In this document: positions 41,527-50,502 of the stretch, one piece after another
How positions within the stretch are numbered: the stretch's first letter is position 1
How the letters are laid out: each line of letters begins with the position of its first letter
Source: Curtobacterium flaccumfaciens
GTDB taxonomy: Bacteria; Actinomycetota; Actinomycetes; Actinomycetales; Microbacteriaceae
Direction: 5' to 3'
Assembly (NCBI RefSeq): GCF_004361695.1
Contig: NZ_SNVW01000002.1
Span: forward strand, 310,001 to 374,000
DNA: 64,000 nucleotides
Position numbers and translations under genes: made by a program
The notes under the pieces: generated by a model
Told to the model about the DNA's origin: nothing
Database searches by the model: none
The model's input: the letters and a program-made list of their open reading frames with translations, nothing else

Positions 41527-42828
41527 TCAGCGGGCCGCGGGTGCGGTCTGGCCGGCGAGTGGACGCGGCTTCGCGGCGAGCATCCGCTCGAGGGCGACCT
41601 TGGCGTCGGCCTGCACGTCGGCGGGGACGACGATCTCGTTGAGGACCTCGCCGTCGACGAGCGCCTCGAGCACCCAGGCGAGGTAGCCCGGGTGGATCCG
41701 GTACATCGTCGAGCAGGGGCACACCACGGGGTCGAGGCAGAAGATCGTGTGCTGCGGGTACTCGGCTGCGAGCCGGTTCACCATGTTGATCTCGGTGCCG
41801 ATCGCGAACGTGGTGGGCTCGGTCGCCGCGGCCACGGTCTTCCGGATGAGGTCGGTGCTGCCGGCGTGGTCGGCGGCGTCGACGACCGCCATCGGGCACT
41901 CGGGGTGCACGATGACCTGCACACCGGGATGCTCGCGGCGTGCCTGGTCGATCTGGTCCACCGTGAAGCGACGGTGCACCGAGCAGAAGCCGTGCCAGAG
42001 GATGACCTTCGCCGCTTCGAGGTCCTCGGCGGTGTTGCCGCCGCCGGCGAGCCGCGGGTTCCACATCGGCATGAGATCGGTGCTGATGCCCATCGCCTTC
42101 GCGGTGTTCCGGCCGAGGTGCTGGTCCGGGAAGAACAGCACGCGCTGCCCCCGCTCGAACGCCCACTCGAGGACGGTCGCGGCGTTCGACGACGTGCAGA
42201 CGATCCCGCCGTTCCGGCCGCAGAACGCCTTGAGGTCCGCCGCCGAGTTCATGTAGGTGACGGGGATGACCGGCACGCGGCCGTCGGCGTCGGGCTCCGA
42301 GCCGTAGAGCGCGGTGAGCTCGGCCCACGCCGCCTCGACGCTGTCGATGTCCGCCATGTCGGCCATCGAGCACCCGGCGGCGAGGTTCGGCAGGATCACG
42401 CGCTGGTCGTCACGGGCGAGGATGTCCGCCGTCTCCGCCATGAAGTGCACCCCGCAGAACACGATCGCCTCGGCGTCGGGCTTCGTCAGGGCGGCGTTGG
42501 CGAGCTGGAACGAGTCGCCGAGGAAGTCGGCGTGCCGGACCACCTCGTCGCGCTGGTAGAAGTGCCCGAGCACGACGACACGGTCGCCGAGGGTGGCCTT
42601 CGCGCGCTCGATCCGCTCGTGGAGCTCGTCCACCGGTGCGTGCTTGTACTCGTCCGGCAGGACGCCCTGGCGCGGCGCAGAGGTCGGGATGACGTCGGAC
42701 ATCGACGAGCCGGGGCCGTAGCCGGGTCGGGAGTCGAAGTCCCAGGTCGGCGCGGCGAGGTCGGGCGTGCAGGTGCTGCCGGCCGCCTGGCCGTTGGAGA
42801 TCAGTTCGATCGTGGTGGCGATGGACAC
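41527..42828 (-). CDS. nadA: Quinolinate synthase A
   Basis: A 433-residue [4Fe-4S] enzyme condensing iminoaspartate and dihydroxyacetone phosphate to quinolinate. Cluster cysteines are visible in VFCGVHFMAETA, GGIVCTSSNA and DPVVCPCSTMYRI. Also typical are VVVLGHFYQRDEVV, DSFQLA and HPECPMAVVDAADHAGSTD. GTG 42828 follows ATAGGAAAACC and begins eight bases after the nrtR stop. The first 60 residues are an actinobacterial extension. It starts the biosynthetic part of the NAD operon. Confidence 0.97.
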   Translation of the reverse strand: MSIATTIELISNGQAAGSTCTPDLAAPTWDFDSRPGYGPGSSMSDVIPTSAPRQGVLPDEYKHAPVDELHERIERAKATLGDRVVVLGHFYQRDEVVRHADFLGDSFQLANAALTKPDAEAIVFCGVHFMAETADILARDDQRVILPNLAAGCSMADMADIDSVEAAWAELTALYGSEPDADGRVPVIPVTYMNSAADLKAFCGRNGGIVCTSSNAATVLEWAFERGQRVLFFPDQHLGRNTAKAMGISTDLMPMWNPRLAGGGNTAEDLEAAKVILWHGFCSVHRRFTVDQIDQARREHPGVQVIVHPECPMAVVDAADHAGSTDLIRKTVAAATEPTTFAIGTEINMVNRLAAEYPQHTIFCLDPVVCPCSTMYRIHPGYLAWVLEALVDGEVLNEIVVPADVQADAKVALERMLAAKPRPLAGQTAPAAR

Positions 42829-42835
42829 GGTTTTC

Positions 42836-43555
42836 CTATCGGTTCCGCTGCTGTGGGGTGCCGGTCTGCAGCGGGCCGTTGTCCGCGTAGGCCAGGTCGG
42901 GGTTCGAGCGGTAGAGCCGGGCCGGTCGGTGCCGCCCGCCGCTCGTGGTCTCGTCGGTCGGCAGGATCGCGTCGGTCTTCTCGACCTGCCGGCGGAAGTT
43001 CGCGGGGTCGAGCGCTCGCCCGAGCACCGCCTCGTACACCCCGCGGAGTTCGGCGAGGGTGAACCGGTCCCCCAGGAACGCCTGCGCGATCCGGGAGTAC
43101 GACATCTTGTTGCGCAGCCGCCAGAGGGCGTAGTCCACGATGCGGTCGTGGTCGAACGCGAGCGGCGGGTGCTCGTCGGCGAGGAACCACCGGACGTTCC
43201 AGTCGTCCGGCACCGACGACGCTTCGTCCGGGTGCACCAGGGCCCAGTACACGATCGACACGACGCGGCTCGGGGAGCGGTCGACGTCGCCGAAGGCGTA
43301 GAGCTGCTCGAGGTAGCGCGGCTGCACGTTCGTGGTCTCACGGAGGCGTGCCGCGGCGGAGTCCTCGAGCCCCTCGTCCGGTCGGACCCAGCCGCCCGGG
43401 AGCGCCCAGGAGCCCTCGAACGGCTCGGCGACGCGGCGCACGAGCGGCATCCAGAGCGCCGGCGCACCGGTGTCCGGGTGCGGGCGCAGCGCGACGATCA
43501 CGGTCGAGACCGCGACGCGGATGGCTGGTTCGTGGGGTTCAGGAGATAGTGTCAT
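42836..43555 (-). CDS. nrtR: NrtR-type NUDIX regulator of NAD metabolism
   Basis: A 239-residue regulator with an N-terminal NUDIX domain (VIVALRPHPDTGAPALWMPLVRR...FEGSWALPGGWVRPDEGLEDSAAARLRETTNV) and a C-terminal winged helix typical of NrtR (FTLAELRGVYEAVLGRALDPANFRRQVEKTDAIL...GGRHRPARLYR). The NUDIX box is degenerate: the REXXEE core reads ARLRETTN, so hydrolysis is probably lost and ADP-ribose or NAD is sensed instead. It leads the nadA-nadB-nadC operon and its ATG 43555 lies inside one of two inverted half-sites. Earlier in-frame starts would read through the operator. The family usually represses NAD synthesis when the cofactor is plentiful. Confidence 0.88.
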   Translation of the reverse strand: MTLSPEPHEPAIRVAVSTVIVALRPHPDTGAPALWMPLVRRVAEPFEGSWALPGGWVRPDEGLEDSAAARLRETTNVQPRYLEQLYAFGDVDRSPSRVVSIVYWALVHPDEASSVPDDWNVRWFLADEHPPLAFDHDRIVDYALWRLRNKMSYSRIAQAFLGDRFTLAELRGVYEAVLGRALDPANFRRQVEKTDAILPTDETTSGGRHRPARLYRSNPDLAYADNGPLQTGTPQQRNR

Positions 43556-43591
43556 GGTGACTCGAAGTGTTCGGGTTGAGATGACACTATC
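43545..43591. promoter_or_regulatory. Candidate NrtR operator, inverted 11-base half-sites
   Basis: GATAGTGTCAT (43545-43555) and its exact inverse ATGACACTATC (43581-43591) are 25 bases apart in the nrtR-acyP divergent gap. The TAGTGTCA core resembles actinobacterial NrtR sites as I recall them. One half-site covers the nrtR start codon. Confidence 0.65.
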
Positions 43592-43658
43592 ACCGGGTTT
43601 CACGAGACCGAAACAGCGCCGAAAACTCCCGGTCGGACCGCGCGCCTACATTGAGCGC

Positions 43659-43940
43659 ATGACGACGGTGACGAGGATGCACGCCGTGGTGTCGGGGACG
43701 GTCCAGGGGGTCGGGTTCCGGTACTGGACCGCGCGGAAGGCCGACGGGCTGGACCTGGCGGGCTACGCGCGGAACCTGTTCGACGGGACGGTCGAGGTCG
43801 AGGCGGAGGGACCGGCTCCGGCGGTCGACGCGCTCATGACCTGGATCCGCACCGGTCCCCCGTCCGCGACGGTGACCGACGTGGCCTGCCGACCGGTGGT
43901 GCCGCACGGCGACGTCGACGGGTTCGCGATCCTGCACTGA
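43659..43940 (+). CDS. acyP: Acylphosphatase
   Basis: A 93-residue enzyme hydrolysing carboxyl-phosphate bonds. The signature SGTVQGVGFRYWTARKA holds the catalytic Arg and GYARNLFDGTVEVEAEG the catalytic Asn. ATG 43659 is six bases after TACATT (43647-43652) with no ribosome site, so probably leaderless. It is divergent from nrtR across the putative NrtR operator, but no link to NAD metabolism is implied. Confidence 0.95.
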   Translation: MTTVTRMHAVVSGTVQGVGFRYWTARKADGLDLAGYARNLFDGTVEVEAEGPAPAVDALMTWIRTGPPSATVTDVACRPVVPHGDVDGFAILH

Positions 43941-44069
43941 CCCCGGCACCGACCGTTCACCTGCGGATGTCGGTGCGAAGCGGAATAATCGAATCCACTC
44001 AGGCGGTTGCCCTGTCTGCGCGTCCTGCGCCCCCTCGTTCCACCAGTCGTGATCCACCAGGAGCCCCGC

Positions 44070-45548
44070 ATGACCCAGGCCGTCGATTCCGCACCCCGCA
44101 CCGGGAGCGTCTCGCAGCCCTCCCCCGGCGAGACCCGACTCGTGATCGGGCTGCTGCTCGTCTCCGCGTTCGTCGTCATCCTCAACGAGACGATCATGGG
44201 TGTCGCCCTGCCGCGCCTGATGGACGACCTCGACATCAGCGCCGCGACCGGGCAGTGGCTCACCACCGGCTTCCTGCTGACCATGGCGGTCGTCATCCCG
44301 ATCACCGGGTTCCTGCTGCAGCGCTTCAACACGCGTCCGGTGTTCGTCTGGGCGATGAGCCTGTTCTCCGCCGGCACCCTGATCGCGCTGCTCGCGCCCG
44401 GCTTCACGATGCTGCTGCTCGGCCGCATCGTGCAGGCGAGCGGGACGGCGATCATGATGCCGCTCCTGATGACGACGGTGCTCACCCTCGTCGAGCCCGC
44501 CCACCGCGGGCGTGTGATGGGCAACATCTCGATCGTCATCTCCGTCGCCCCGGCCATCGGCCCGACGATCTCCGGCCTCATCCTCAACGCGTTCTCGTGG
44601 CGCTGGCTGTTCGGCTTCGTCCTGCCCATCGCCCTCGCCGCCCTCGTGCTCGGCATGGTGAAGGTGCGGAACGTGTCCACGCCGCGGAAGGCCCCGCTCG
44701 ACGTGTTCTCCGTCGTGCTCTCGGCGTTCGCGTTCGGTGGGATCGTCTACGGCCTGTCGAGCATCGGCGAGGCCGGCGCGACCGGTCCCGTCGTGCCGAT
44801 CACCGCGCTCGTCGTCGGTGCCGTCGCGCTCGCCCTGTTCATCGTCCGGCAGACGCGACTCCAGCGCGCCGACCGTGCACTGCTCGACCTGCGCACGTTC
44901 CAGACGAAGGGCTTCACGATCCCGATCGTCGCGATGGGGCTCAGCTTCATGGCGATGTTCGGCACGCTGATCCTGCTGCCGATCTACCTCGAGCGCGTGC
45001 TCGGGCTCGACGTCCTGAACGTCGGCCTGCTGCTCCTGCCCGGTGGCCTCATCATGGGGCTGCTCTCGCCGATCGTCGGTCGCGTCTACGACCGCCGCGG
45101 ACCGCGCGTGCTGCTCATCCCGGGGTCGATCATCATCAGCGCCGTGCTGTGGGCGCTCTCCACCGTCGGCGTGGACACCAGCGTGTGGTTCGTGCTCGGC
45201 GCACACGTCGTCCTGAGCATCGGCCTGGCCCTGACCTTCACGCCGCTCTTCACCGCGGCGCTCGGCGGCCTGCCACCGCGGCTGTACTCGCACGGCAGCG
45301 CCGTGCTCGGCACCGCCCAGCAGCTCGCCGGTGCGGCGGGGACGGCGCTGTTCGTCACGCTGCTGACCATCGGTGCAGCCACCGCGACCGCCGGCTCGGG
45401 TGCGGACGGCCTCGCCGAGGCGACCGCCTCCGGCGTGCGGACGGCGTTCCTGGTCGGCGCGGTGATCTCGCTGTTCGGCATCGCGACGTCCTCGCTGGTC
45501 CGCAAGCCGGACGTCCCCGCGGGCGCGCCGACGCCGTCGATGCACTGA
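44070..45548 (+). CDS. DHA2-family MFS efflux pump
   Basis: A 492-residue transporter with about 14 helices. Helix 1 is LVIGLLLVSAFVVILNETIMGVALPRLMDDL, an EmrB-like opening with Glu, followed by ATGQWLTTGFLLTMAVVIPITG. Motif C-like VISVAPAIGPTISG follows, and the second half shows GRVYDRRGPRVLL. AGGAG precedes ATG 44070. It is the third DHA2 member in this window, with no adjacent regulator. Substrate unknown. Confidence 0.9.
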   Translation: MTQAVDSAPRTGSVSQPSPGETRLVIGLLLVSAFVVILNETIMGVALPRLMDDLDISAATGQWLTTGFLLTMAVVIPITGFLLQRFNTRPVFVWAMSLFSAGTLIALLAPGFTMLLLGRIVQASGTAIMMPLLMTTVLTLVEPAHRGRVMGNISIVISVAPAIGPTISGLILNAFSWRWLFGFVLPIALAALVLGMVKVRNVSTPRKAPLDVFSVVLSAFAFGGIVYGLSSIGEAGATGPVVPITALVVGAVALALFIVRQTRLQRADRALLDLRTFQTKGFTIPIVAMGLSFMAMFGTLILLPIYLERVLGLDVLNVGLLLLPGGLIMGLLSPIVGRVYDRRGPRVLLIPGSIIISAVLWALSTVGVDTSVWFVLGAHVVLSIGLALTFTPLFTAALGGLPPRLYSHGSAVLGTAQQLAGAAGTALFVTLLTIGAATATAGSGADGLAEATASGVRTAFLVGAVISLFGIATSSLVRKPDVPAGAPTPSMH

Positions 45549-45555
45549 CGCCGGT

Positions 45556-45677
45556 CGTCGCGGCTCCGCGATCGTCGGGGCTCCGCGATCGCCGGGGCTC
45601 CGCGATCGTCGGGTCGAACCACGGAAGCGACGTCGAACCGGCCAGCGTGCCTGGTTCGACGTCGGTTTCGTGGTTCG
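45556..45677. repeat. Tandem repeat and long-arm hairpin
   Basis: Three near-identical copies of GGCTCCGCGATCGTCGGG (45561-45613) are followed by a hairpin with 25-base arms at 45615-45639 and 45653-45677 (outer ends CGAACCACG / CGTGGTTCG, inner GACGTCGAACC). The two mismatches include one G-T. It lies after the efflux pump gene and may terminate it. Confidence 0.7.
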
Positions 45678-45720
45678 TCGGACGCCGCAGGCGTCGGCGG
45701 CGCGTGGCATCGTGGACGCC

Positions 45721-46968
45721 ATGCGGTCGACGACGAGCGAGCTGAACTGGTCCGGCACGGTCACCTACACGGCCGAGCGGGTCCTCCGTCCGACGTCGAT
45801 CGACGAGGCGGCCGAGATCGTCGCACGCGAACCCCGCGTGCACGGCCTCGGCACCCGGCACTCGTTCAACGACTCCGCCGATGCTCCCGGTGTCCTGCTC
45901 GACCTCACCGCGATCCCGACCGACCTCCACGTCGACGCCGAACGGCGCACCGCCACGATGGGCGCCGGCACCCGGTACGGGGTCGTCGCGCCGGACATCG
46001 ACCGCGCCGGGTTCGCCCTGCACAACGAGGGGTCGCTGCCGCACATCTCCCTCGGCGGCGCGATCGCGACGGGCACGCACGGTTCCGGCACGACCCTCGG
46101 CTCGCTCAGCACCGCCGTGCGCTCCTTCGAGGTGCTCGGGCCGGACGGCACCGCGCGGACGATCGACCGGCAGGACCCGTCGTTCGACGGCGCCGTGCTG
46201 CACCTCGGGCTGCTCGGCATCGTCACCCGGGTGACCGTCGACGTCGAGCCGACCTACCGGATGCGCCAGGACTCCTACGGCCCGATCCCCTGGGACACCT
46301 TCACCGCGAACGTCGCCGAGGTCCACGCCGCCGCGTACTCGGTGTGCTCGTACACGGTGTTCGGCGACGAGATCGGCGAGGTGCTGCTGAAGTCCCGCGT
46401 GCCGGACGGCGCCGACGACGTGGCCGTGCCGGACGACCTCGTCGGCGCACCACGGCTTCCGGGCTCCCCCGGCGACGACCACCACACCGCGCGTGACGGG
46501 TCCGTCGGCCCGTGGTGGGACCGGCTGCCGCACTTCCCGATCCAGTCGGTGCCGAGCCACGGGTCCGAGGTGCAGAGCGAGCACTTCGTCCCGCTCCGGC
46601 ACGCGGCCGCCGCGCTCGAGGCCGTCCGGGGCATGGCCGACCGCATCCAGCCGCACCTGCACGTCTGCGAGCTCCGCACCATGGCCGCAGACCCGTTCTG
46701 GCTCAGCCCGACGCAGGGCGAGGACGTGCTCTGCATCGCCTTCACGTGGCAGAAGCACCCCACCGAGGTCGCTGCGCTGCTGCCCGACCTCGAGGCACGG
46801 CTCGCCCCGCTCGGCGGGCGCCCGCACTGGGGCAAGATGAGCTCGCTCGACCGCGCCGCCGTCGCCGAGCTGTACCCGCGGCTGCCGGACTTCCGCGCCC
46901 TCGTGGCGGCGGCCGACCCGGACCGGACGTTCGCGTCTGCGTTCGGTGAGCGGGTGCTCGGGAGCTGA
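45721..46968 (+). CDS. FAD-linked alditol oxidase (AldO/xylitol oxidase type)
   Basis: A 415-residue flavoprotein close in length and motifs to Streptomyces AldO, which oxidises alditols such as xylitol and sorbitol to aldoses with release of hydrogen peroxide. His47 in GTRHSFN matches the His that carries covalent FAD. LPHISLGGAIATGTHGSG is the PCMH FAD loop. Active-site residues seem kept: Glu and Arg in CELRTMAAD, Thr in FTWQKHP, Lys in HWGKMSS. ATG 45721 gives the family's usual N-terminus; in-frame codons further up extend into intergenic repeats. A half copy of the dispersed palindrome follows the stop (46970-46983), then GACCGGAC-like repeats up to 47110. Confidence 0.9.
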   Translation: MRSTTSELNWSGTVTYTAERVLRPTSIDEAAEIVAREPRVHGLGTRHSFNDSADAPGVLLDLTAIPTDLHVDAERRTATMGAGTRYGVVAPDIDRAGFALHNEGSLPHISLGGAIATGTHGSGTTLGSLSTAVRSFEVLGPDGTARTIDRQDPSFDGAVLHLGLLGIVTRVTVDVEPTYRMRQDSYGPIPWDTFTANVAEVHAAAYSVCSYTVFGDEIGEVLLKSRVPDGADDVAVPDDLVGAPRLPGSPGDDHHTARDGSVGPWWDRLPHFPIQSVPSHGSEVQSEHFVPLRHAAAALEAVRGMADRIQPHLHVCELRTMAADPFWLSPTQGEDVLCIAFTWQKHPTEVAALLPDLEARLAPLGGRPHWGKMSSLDRAAVAELYPRLPDFRALVAAADPDRTFASAFGERVLGS

Positions 46969-47119
46969 CCCGCGCCTCCAGGCCCGCCGTCGCGACCGCA
47001 CCGTCCCGACCGGACCGGTCGCACCGACCGCCGCCGTCGGGACCGGACCGGAACGGCCGCCGTCCCGACCGCCTTCCGTCAGGACCAGACCCGACCGGAC
47101 CAGCCGACGTGCCGTCCGC

Positions 47120-47617
47120 TCAGACGACGGGCGTGATCGTCCGCGCCGCACCGTCCCAGTGCCGGACGCCGGCGACGCCGAGCGACTCCGGCAGCGGCGC
47201 CGTCCGGAGCGCGGCGACGGCGCGGGGTAGGTCCTCGTCCCGCACTCGGCGGGCGAACGTGACGTGTGGCGACCACGCGCCCGGCAGCGACGTCTCCACG
47301 CCACCGGACGCCGCGGCGTGCACGGCCTGGTGGAACGCGGCGAGCTGGGCGTCGACCACGACCGCGCGGGCGAGCACCGACCGTCCGGGACCGGCGGGGA
47401 ACAGCAGGAGTCCGCCGAGCCGGAGGTCGGTGGGCACGGGTGCCGCGACTCCCGTCGGCACCGGCAGGTCGGGGCCGGCGGCGAGGGTCACGTGCGGGGC
47501 GTTCGACGGGGAGGGGTGTCGACCGAGACTCGGCAGGTCGGCGTCGACGAGCGCGGACCAGGCCTGCCGCACGGCGGCGTCCGACGCTGGGTCCAGGAGG
47601 AGTTCGATGCTGCGCAC
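47120..47617 (-). CDS. 2'-5' RNA ligase-like 2H phosphoesterase
   Basis: A 165-residue protein of the 2H superfamily. The two HxT motifs, HVTLAAG and HVTFARR, are about 80 residues apart as expected for a two-fold symmetrical active site. Members cleave or ligate 2',3'-cyclic phosphate RNA ends or related cyclic nucleotides; the substrate here is unknown. GTG 47617 begins VRSIELLLDP, where homology starts. Confidence 0.85.
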   Translation of the reverse strand: MRSIELLLDPASDAAVRQAWSALVDADLPSLGRHPSPSNAPHVTLAAGPDLPVPTGVAAPVPTDLRLGGLLLFPAGPGRSVLARAVVVDAQLAAFHQAVHAAASGGVETSLPGAWSPHVTFARRVRDEDLPRAVAALRTAPLPESLGVAGVRHWDGAARTITPVV

Positions 47618-47840
47618 ACCCCGAGTGAACCAAGCGCACCCGACAGGTGGCACCGACCAGGCTCGTGGCCGTGCGCCACGCCTCCATCTGCGTCCGGGCC
47701 CTGCCGCGATGTAACACAGCGGAACGGAACTCGCACCGCGCCGGACGGCCCGTCACACTCGACTGCACGCCGCGGAGCACCGCGGCCACCACCGCGGCCC
47801 CGCGGTCCCCCACACAGCACGGCCCACGAGGAGCACCACC

Positions 47841-48794
47841 ATGTCCGCAGCACCCGCCCTGCCCGAGAAGCCGAAGGGCAAGCGTCCGATCGGCTGGATC
47901 ATCGCCGCCGCGGTGGTCGTCGTCGCGATCGTCGTCGCCCTCATCGTCGGAGCCGTCCGTTCGGGCAGCAACGACGACGGAGCCGGCGCGTCCGGTGACG
48001 CACCGAAGACCGTCACGATCGGTGTCGCGGACAAGTCCCTCTCCTACTGGAGCACCTACACGAAGCTCGCGAAGTCGAAGCTCAACGTCACCGTCAAGCT
48101 GACGAACTTCGCGGACTACTCGCTGCCGAACCCGGCGCTCAAGGACAAGCAGCTGGACCTCAACCAGTTCCAGCACATCCAGTACCTCGCCGACTACAAC
48201 GTCACCTCGGACGACGACCTGCAGCCGATCGGCTCGACCGCCGTGTACCCGCTGCCGCTCTACGCGACGAAGTACGACAAGGCGTCGGCGATCCCCGAGG
48301 GCGCGAAGATCGCGATCCCGAACGACTCGATCAACCAGGCGCGGGCGCTCCTCGTGCTCCAGGGCGCGAAGCTCATCACCCTGAAGGACGGCGGGTCGGC
48401 GTTCTCGACCACGTCCGACATCGAGTCGAAGAAGGTCGACGTCCAGCCGCTCGAGGCCTCGCAGACCGCGAACGCGCTGCAGCAGGGCTCCGTCGCCGCC
48501 GCCGTCGTGAACAACAACTTCGCCACCGCCGCCGGCCTGCCCTCGAGCGACGTCGTCTACCAGGACGACCCGTCCAGCGCCAACGCCGCCCCGTACGTCA
48601 ACGTCTTCGCCGCGCGCGACGAGGACAAGGGCAACACGACCTACCTCGCACTCGCGAAGCTGTTCCAGGACGATGCCGTGCAGAAGGTCTTCCTCAAGGA
48701 CAACCCCGACGCGGTCGTCCGTGACGAGAGCGCCTCGTCGCTGCAGGACGAACTCAGCAAGGTCGAGAAGGACGCGAAGGCGGCCAAGCAGTAG
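47841..48794 (+). CDS. metQ: Methionine ABC transporter substrate-binding protein (NlpA/MetQ), membrane-anchored
   Basis: A 317-residue binding protein. The mature domain is MetQ-like: TVTIGVADKSLSYWSTYTKLAKSKLNVTVKLTNFADYSLPNPALKDKQLDLNQFQHIQYL and SSDVVYQDDPSSANAAPYVNVFAARDEDK. Unlike most MetQ it has no lipobox; residues 16-42 form an uncleaved-looking membrane helix (IGWIIAAAVVVVAIVVALIVGAV) after a basic start, so it is probably helix-anchored. ATG 47841 follows GAGGAGC. First of metQ-metN-metI. I looked for a SAM riboswitch in the 223-base leader and saw none. Confidence 0.9.
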   Translation: MSAAPALPEKPKGKRPIGWIIAAAVVVVAIVVALIVGAVRSGSNDDGAGASGDAPKTVTIGVADKSLSYWSTYTKLAKSKLNVTVKLTNFADYSLPNPALKDKQLDLNQFQHIQYLADYNVTSDDDLQPIGSTAVYPLPLYATKYDKASAIPEGAKIAIPNDSINQARALLVLQGAKLITLKDGGSAFSTTSDIESKKVDVQPLEASQTANALQQGSVAAAVVNNNFATAAGLPSSDVVYQDDPSSANAAPYVNVFAARDEDKGNTTYLALAKLFQDDAVQKVFLKDNPDAVVRDESASSLQDELSKVEKDAKAAKQ

Positions 48795-49834
48795 TGCCGG
48801 TCCTCGTCGAACTCCGCGGCGTCTCGAAGCACTACCGCCGCGCCGACACCGGCGAGACCGTGGTGGCCGTCGAGGACGTCTCCCTGGACGTGCACCAGGG
48901 AGAGGTCCTCGGCGTCATCGGGTACTCCGGTGCGGGCAAGTCCACCCTGGTGCGTCTCGTGAACGCGCTGGAGCTGCCGAGCTCGGGCTCCGTAACGGTG
49001 GCCGGCAAGGAGCTGACGGCGATCCCCGAGCGGGACCGCCGTCTGGCGCGTCGGAACATCGGGATGATCTTCCAGCAGTTCAACCTGTTCCGGTCCCGCA
49101 CCATCGCCGGCAACGTCGCGTACCCGCTCAAGGTCGCCGGCGTGCCGAAGGCCGAGCGTGACCGCCGGGTCGCCGAGCTCCTCGACTTCGTCGGTCTGCT
49201 CGAGCGCGCCCACGCCTACCCGGAGCAGCTCTCCGGCGGGCAGAAGCAGCGCGTCGGCATCGCCCGCGCGCTGGCCGCCGACCCCGAGCTGCTCCTCGCC
49301 GACGAAGCGACCAGCGCCCTCGACCCGGAGACCACCTCCGAGGTGCTGGGGCTGCTCCGCCGGGTCAACCGGGAGCTCGGCGTCACCATCATCGTCATCA
49401 CGCACGAGATGGACGCCGTCCGGCAGATCGCCGACCGTGTCGCCGTGATGGAGCAGGGTCGCGTCGTCGAGGTCGGGGACGTCTACGACGTGTTCTCCGC
49501 GCCGCAGACCGACGCCGCCCAGCGCTTCGTCCGCACCGCGCTGCACGACCGGCCGTCCGCCGAGACCCTCGCGCGGCTGCGGGAACGGCACCCCGGTCGG
49601 CTCGTCACGGTGCAGATCACCGACGAGGCCGGGCTGCAGAACCGGATCGACGCGGCCTTCCGGGCTGCCGGGGTCACCGCCGAACTCGTCTACGGCGGCG
49701 TCGGTGAGATCCGCGAGCGCCGGATCGGCTCGCTCACCTACGAGCTGAGTTCGTCGTCGCCCACCGGCATCGACGACGCGATCGACGCGCTCCGCGCCGC
49801 GAGCGTCACGACCGACGAGGAGGACGCCGCGTGA
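48794..49834 (+). CDS. metN: Methionine ABC transporter ATPase
   Basis: A 346-residue ATPase. Walker A GYSGAGKST, signature LSGGQKQR, Walker B LLLADEATSALDPET and the switch His in VITHEMD are all intact. Residues 265-340 are the NIL (ACT-like) domain, which in MetN binds methionine and inhibits transport. GTG 48794 overlaps the metQ stop by one base. Confidence 0.96.
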   Translation: MPVLVELRGVSKHYRRADTGETVVAVEDVSLDVHQGEVLGVIGYSGAGKSTLVRLVNALELPSSGSVTVAGKELTAIPERDRRLARRNIGMIFQQFNLFRSRTIAGNVAYPLKVAGVPKAERDRRVAELLDFVGLLERAHAYPEQLSGGQKQRVGIARALAADPELLLADEATSALDPETTSEVLGLLRRVNRELGVTIIVITHEMDAVRQIADRVAVMEQGRVVEVGDVYDVFSAPQTDAAQRFVRTALHDRPSAETLARLRERHPGRLVTVQITDEAGLQNRIDAAFRAAGVTAELVYGGVGEIRERRIGSLTYELSSSSPTGIDDAIDALRAASVTTDEEDAA

Positions 49835-50502
49835 ACAACTCCTTCCAGAGCGTGATCGACACGTTCGACGTGTTCCTCGCCTCGGTGCGCGACACCATCG
49901 TGATGTCGCTCGTCTCCCTCGTGATCGCCGGGATCATCGGCCTGGCGCTCGGCCTCGCGCTGTACGCCACCCGCCCCGGCAACCTGCTCGGCAACCGGGC
50001 GGCGTACACGATCCTCAACGTGGTCGTGAACCTGGTCCGCCCGATCCCGTTCGTCATCTTCCTCGCCGCGATCGCACCGCTGTCGCGCGTGGTCGTGCAG
50101 ACGACGATCGGCGTGCCGGCGGTGACGTTCGCGATCTCGCTCGCGGCGGCGTTCGCGGTGTCGAGGATCGTGGAGCAGAACCTGCTCGCGGTCGACCCGG
50201 GAGTCGTCGAGGCGGCGCGGGCATCGGGCGCACACCCGGTGTCGATCCTGCTGACGGTCCTCATCCCCGAGGGCCTCGGGCCGCTCATCCTCGGCTACAC
50301 CTTCATCTACATCGGCATCGTCGACATGACGGCGCAGGGTGCGCTCATCGGTGGTGGTGGTCTCGGCGAGTACGCGATCACCTACGGGTCGCAGCGCTAC
50401 GACTGGTGGATCGTGTACGTCTCGGTGGCGGCGATCGTCATCATCGTGCAGCTCGGCCAGTTCGTCGGCAACCGGCTGGCTCGCGCGACCCTGCGTCGCT
50501 GA
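49831..50502 (+). CDS. metI: Methionine ABC transporter permease
   Basis: A 223-residue permease with five helices and the EAA loop VEAARASGAHPVSILLTVLIPEGL. The block VVVNLVRPIPFVIFLAAIAPLSR matches MetI. GTG 49831 overlaps the metN stop as GTGA. It closes the metQNI operon; the next structure is a palindromic terminator at 50706. Confidence 0.95.
   Translation: MNNSFQSVIDTFDVFLASVRDTIVMSLVSLVIAGIIGLALGLALYATRPGNLLGNRAAYTILNVVVNLVRPIPFVIFLAAIAPLSRVVVQTTIGVPAVTFAISLAAAFAVSRIVEQNLLAVDPGVVEAARASGAHPVSILLTVLIPEGLGPLILGYTFIYIGIVDMTAQGALIGGGGLGEYAITYGSQRYDWWIVYVSVAAIVIIVQLGQFVGNRLARATLRR

Noticed and set aside
47618-47840. SAM riboswitch before metQ
   Set aside because: Neither SAM-I nor SAM-IV conserved blocks were seen in the leader.
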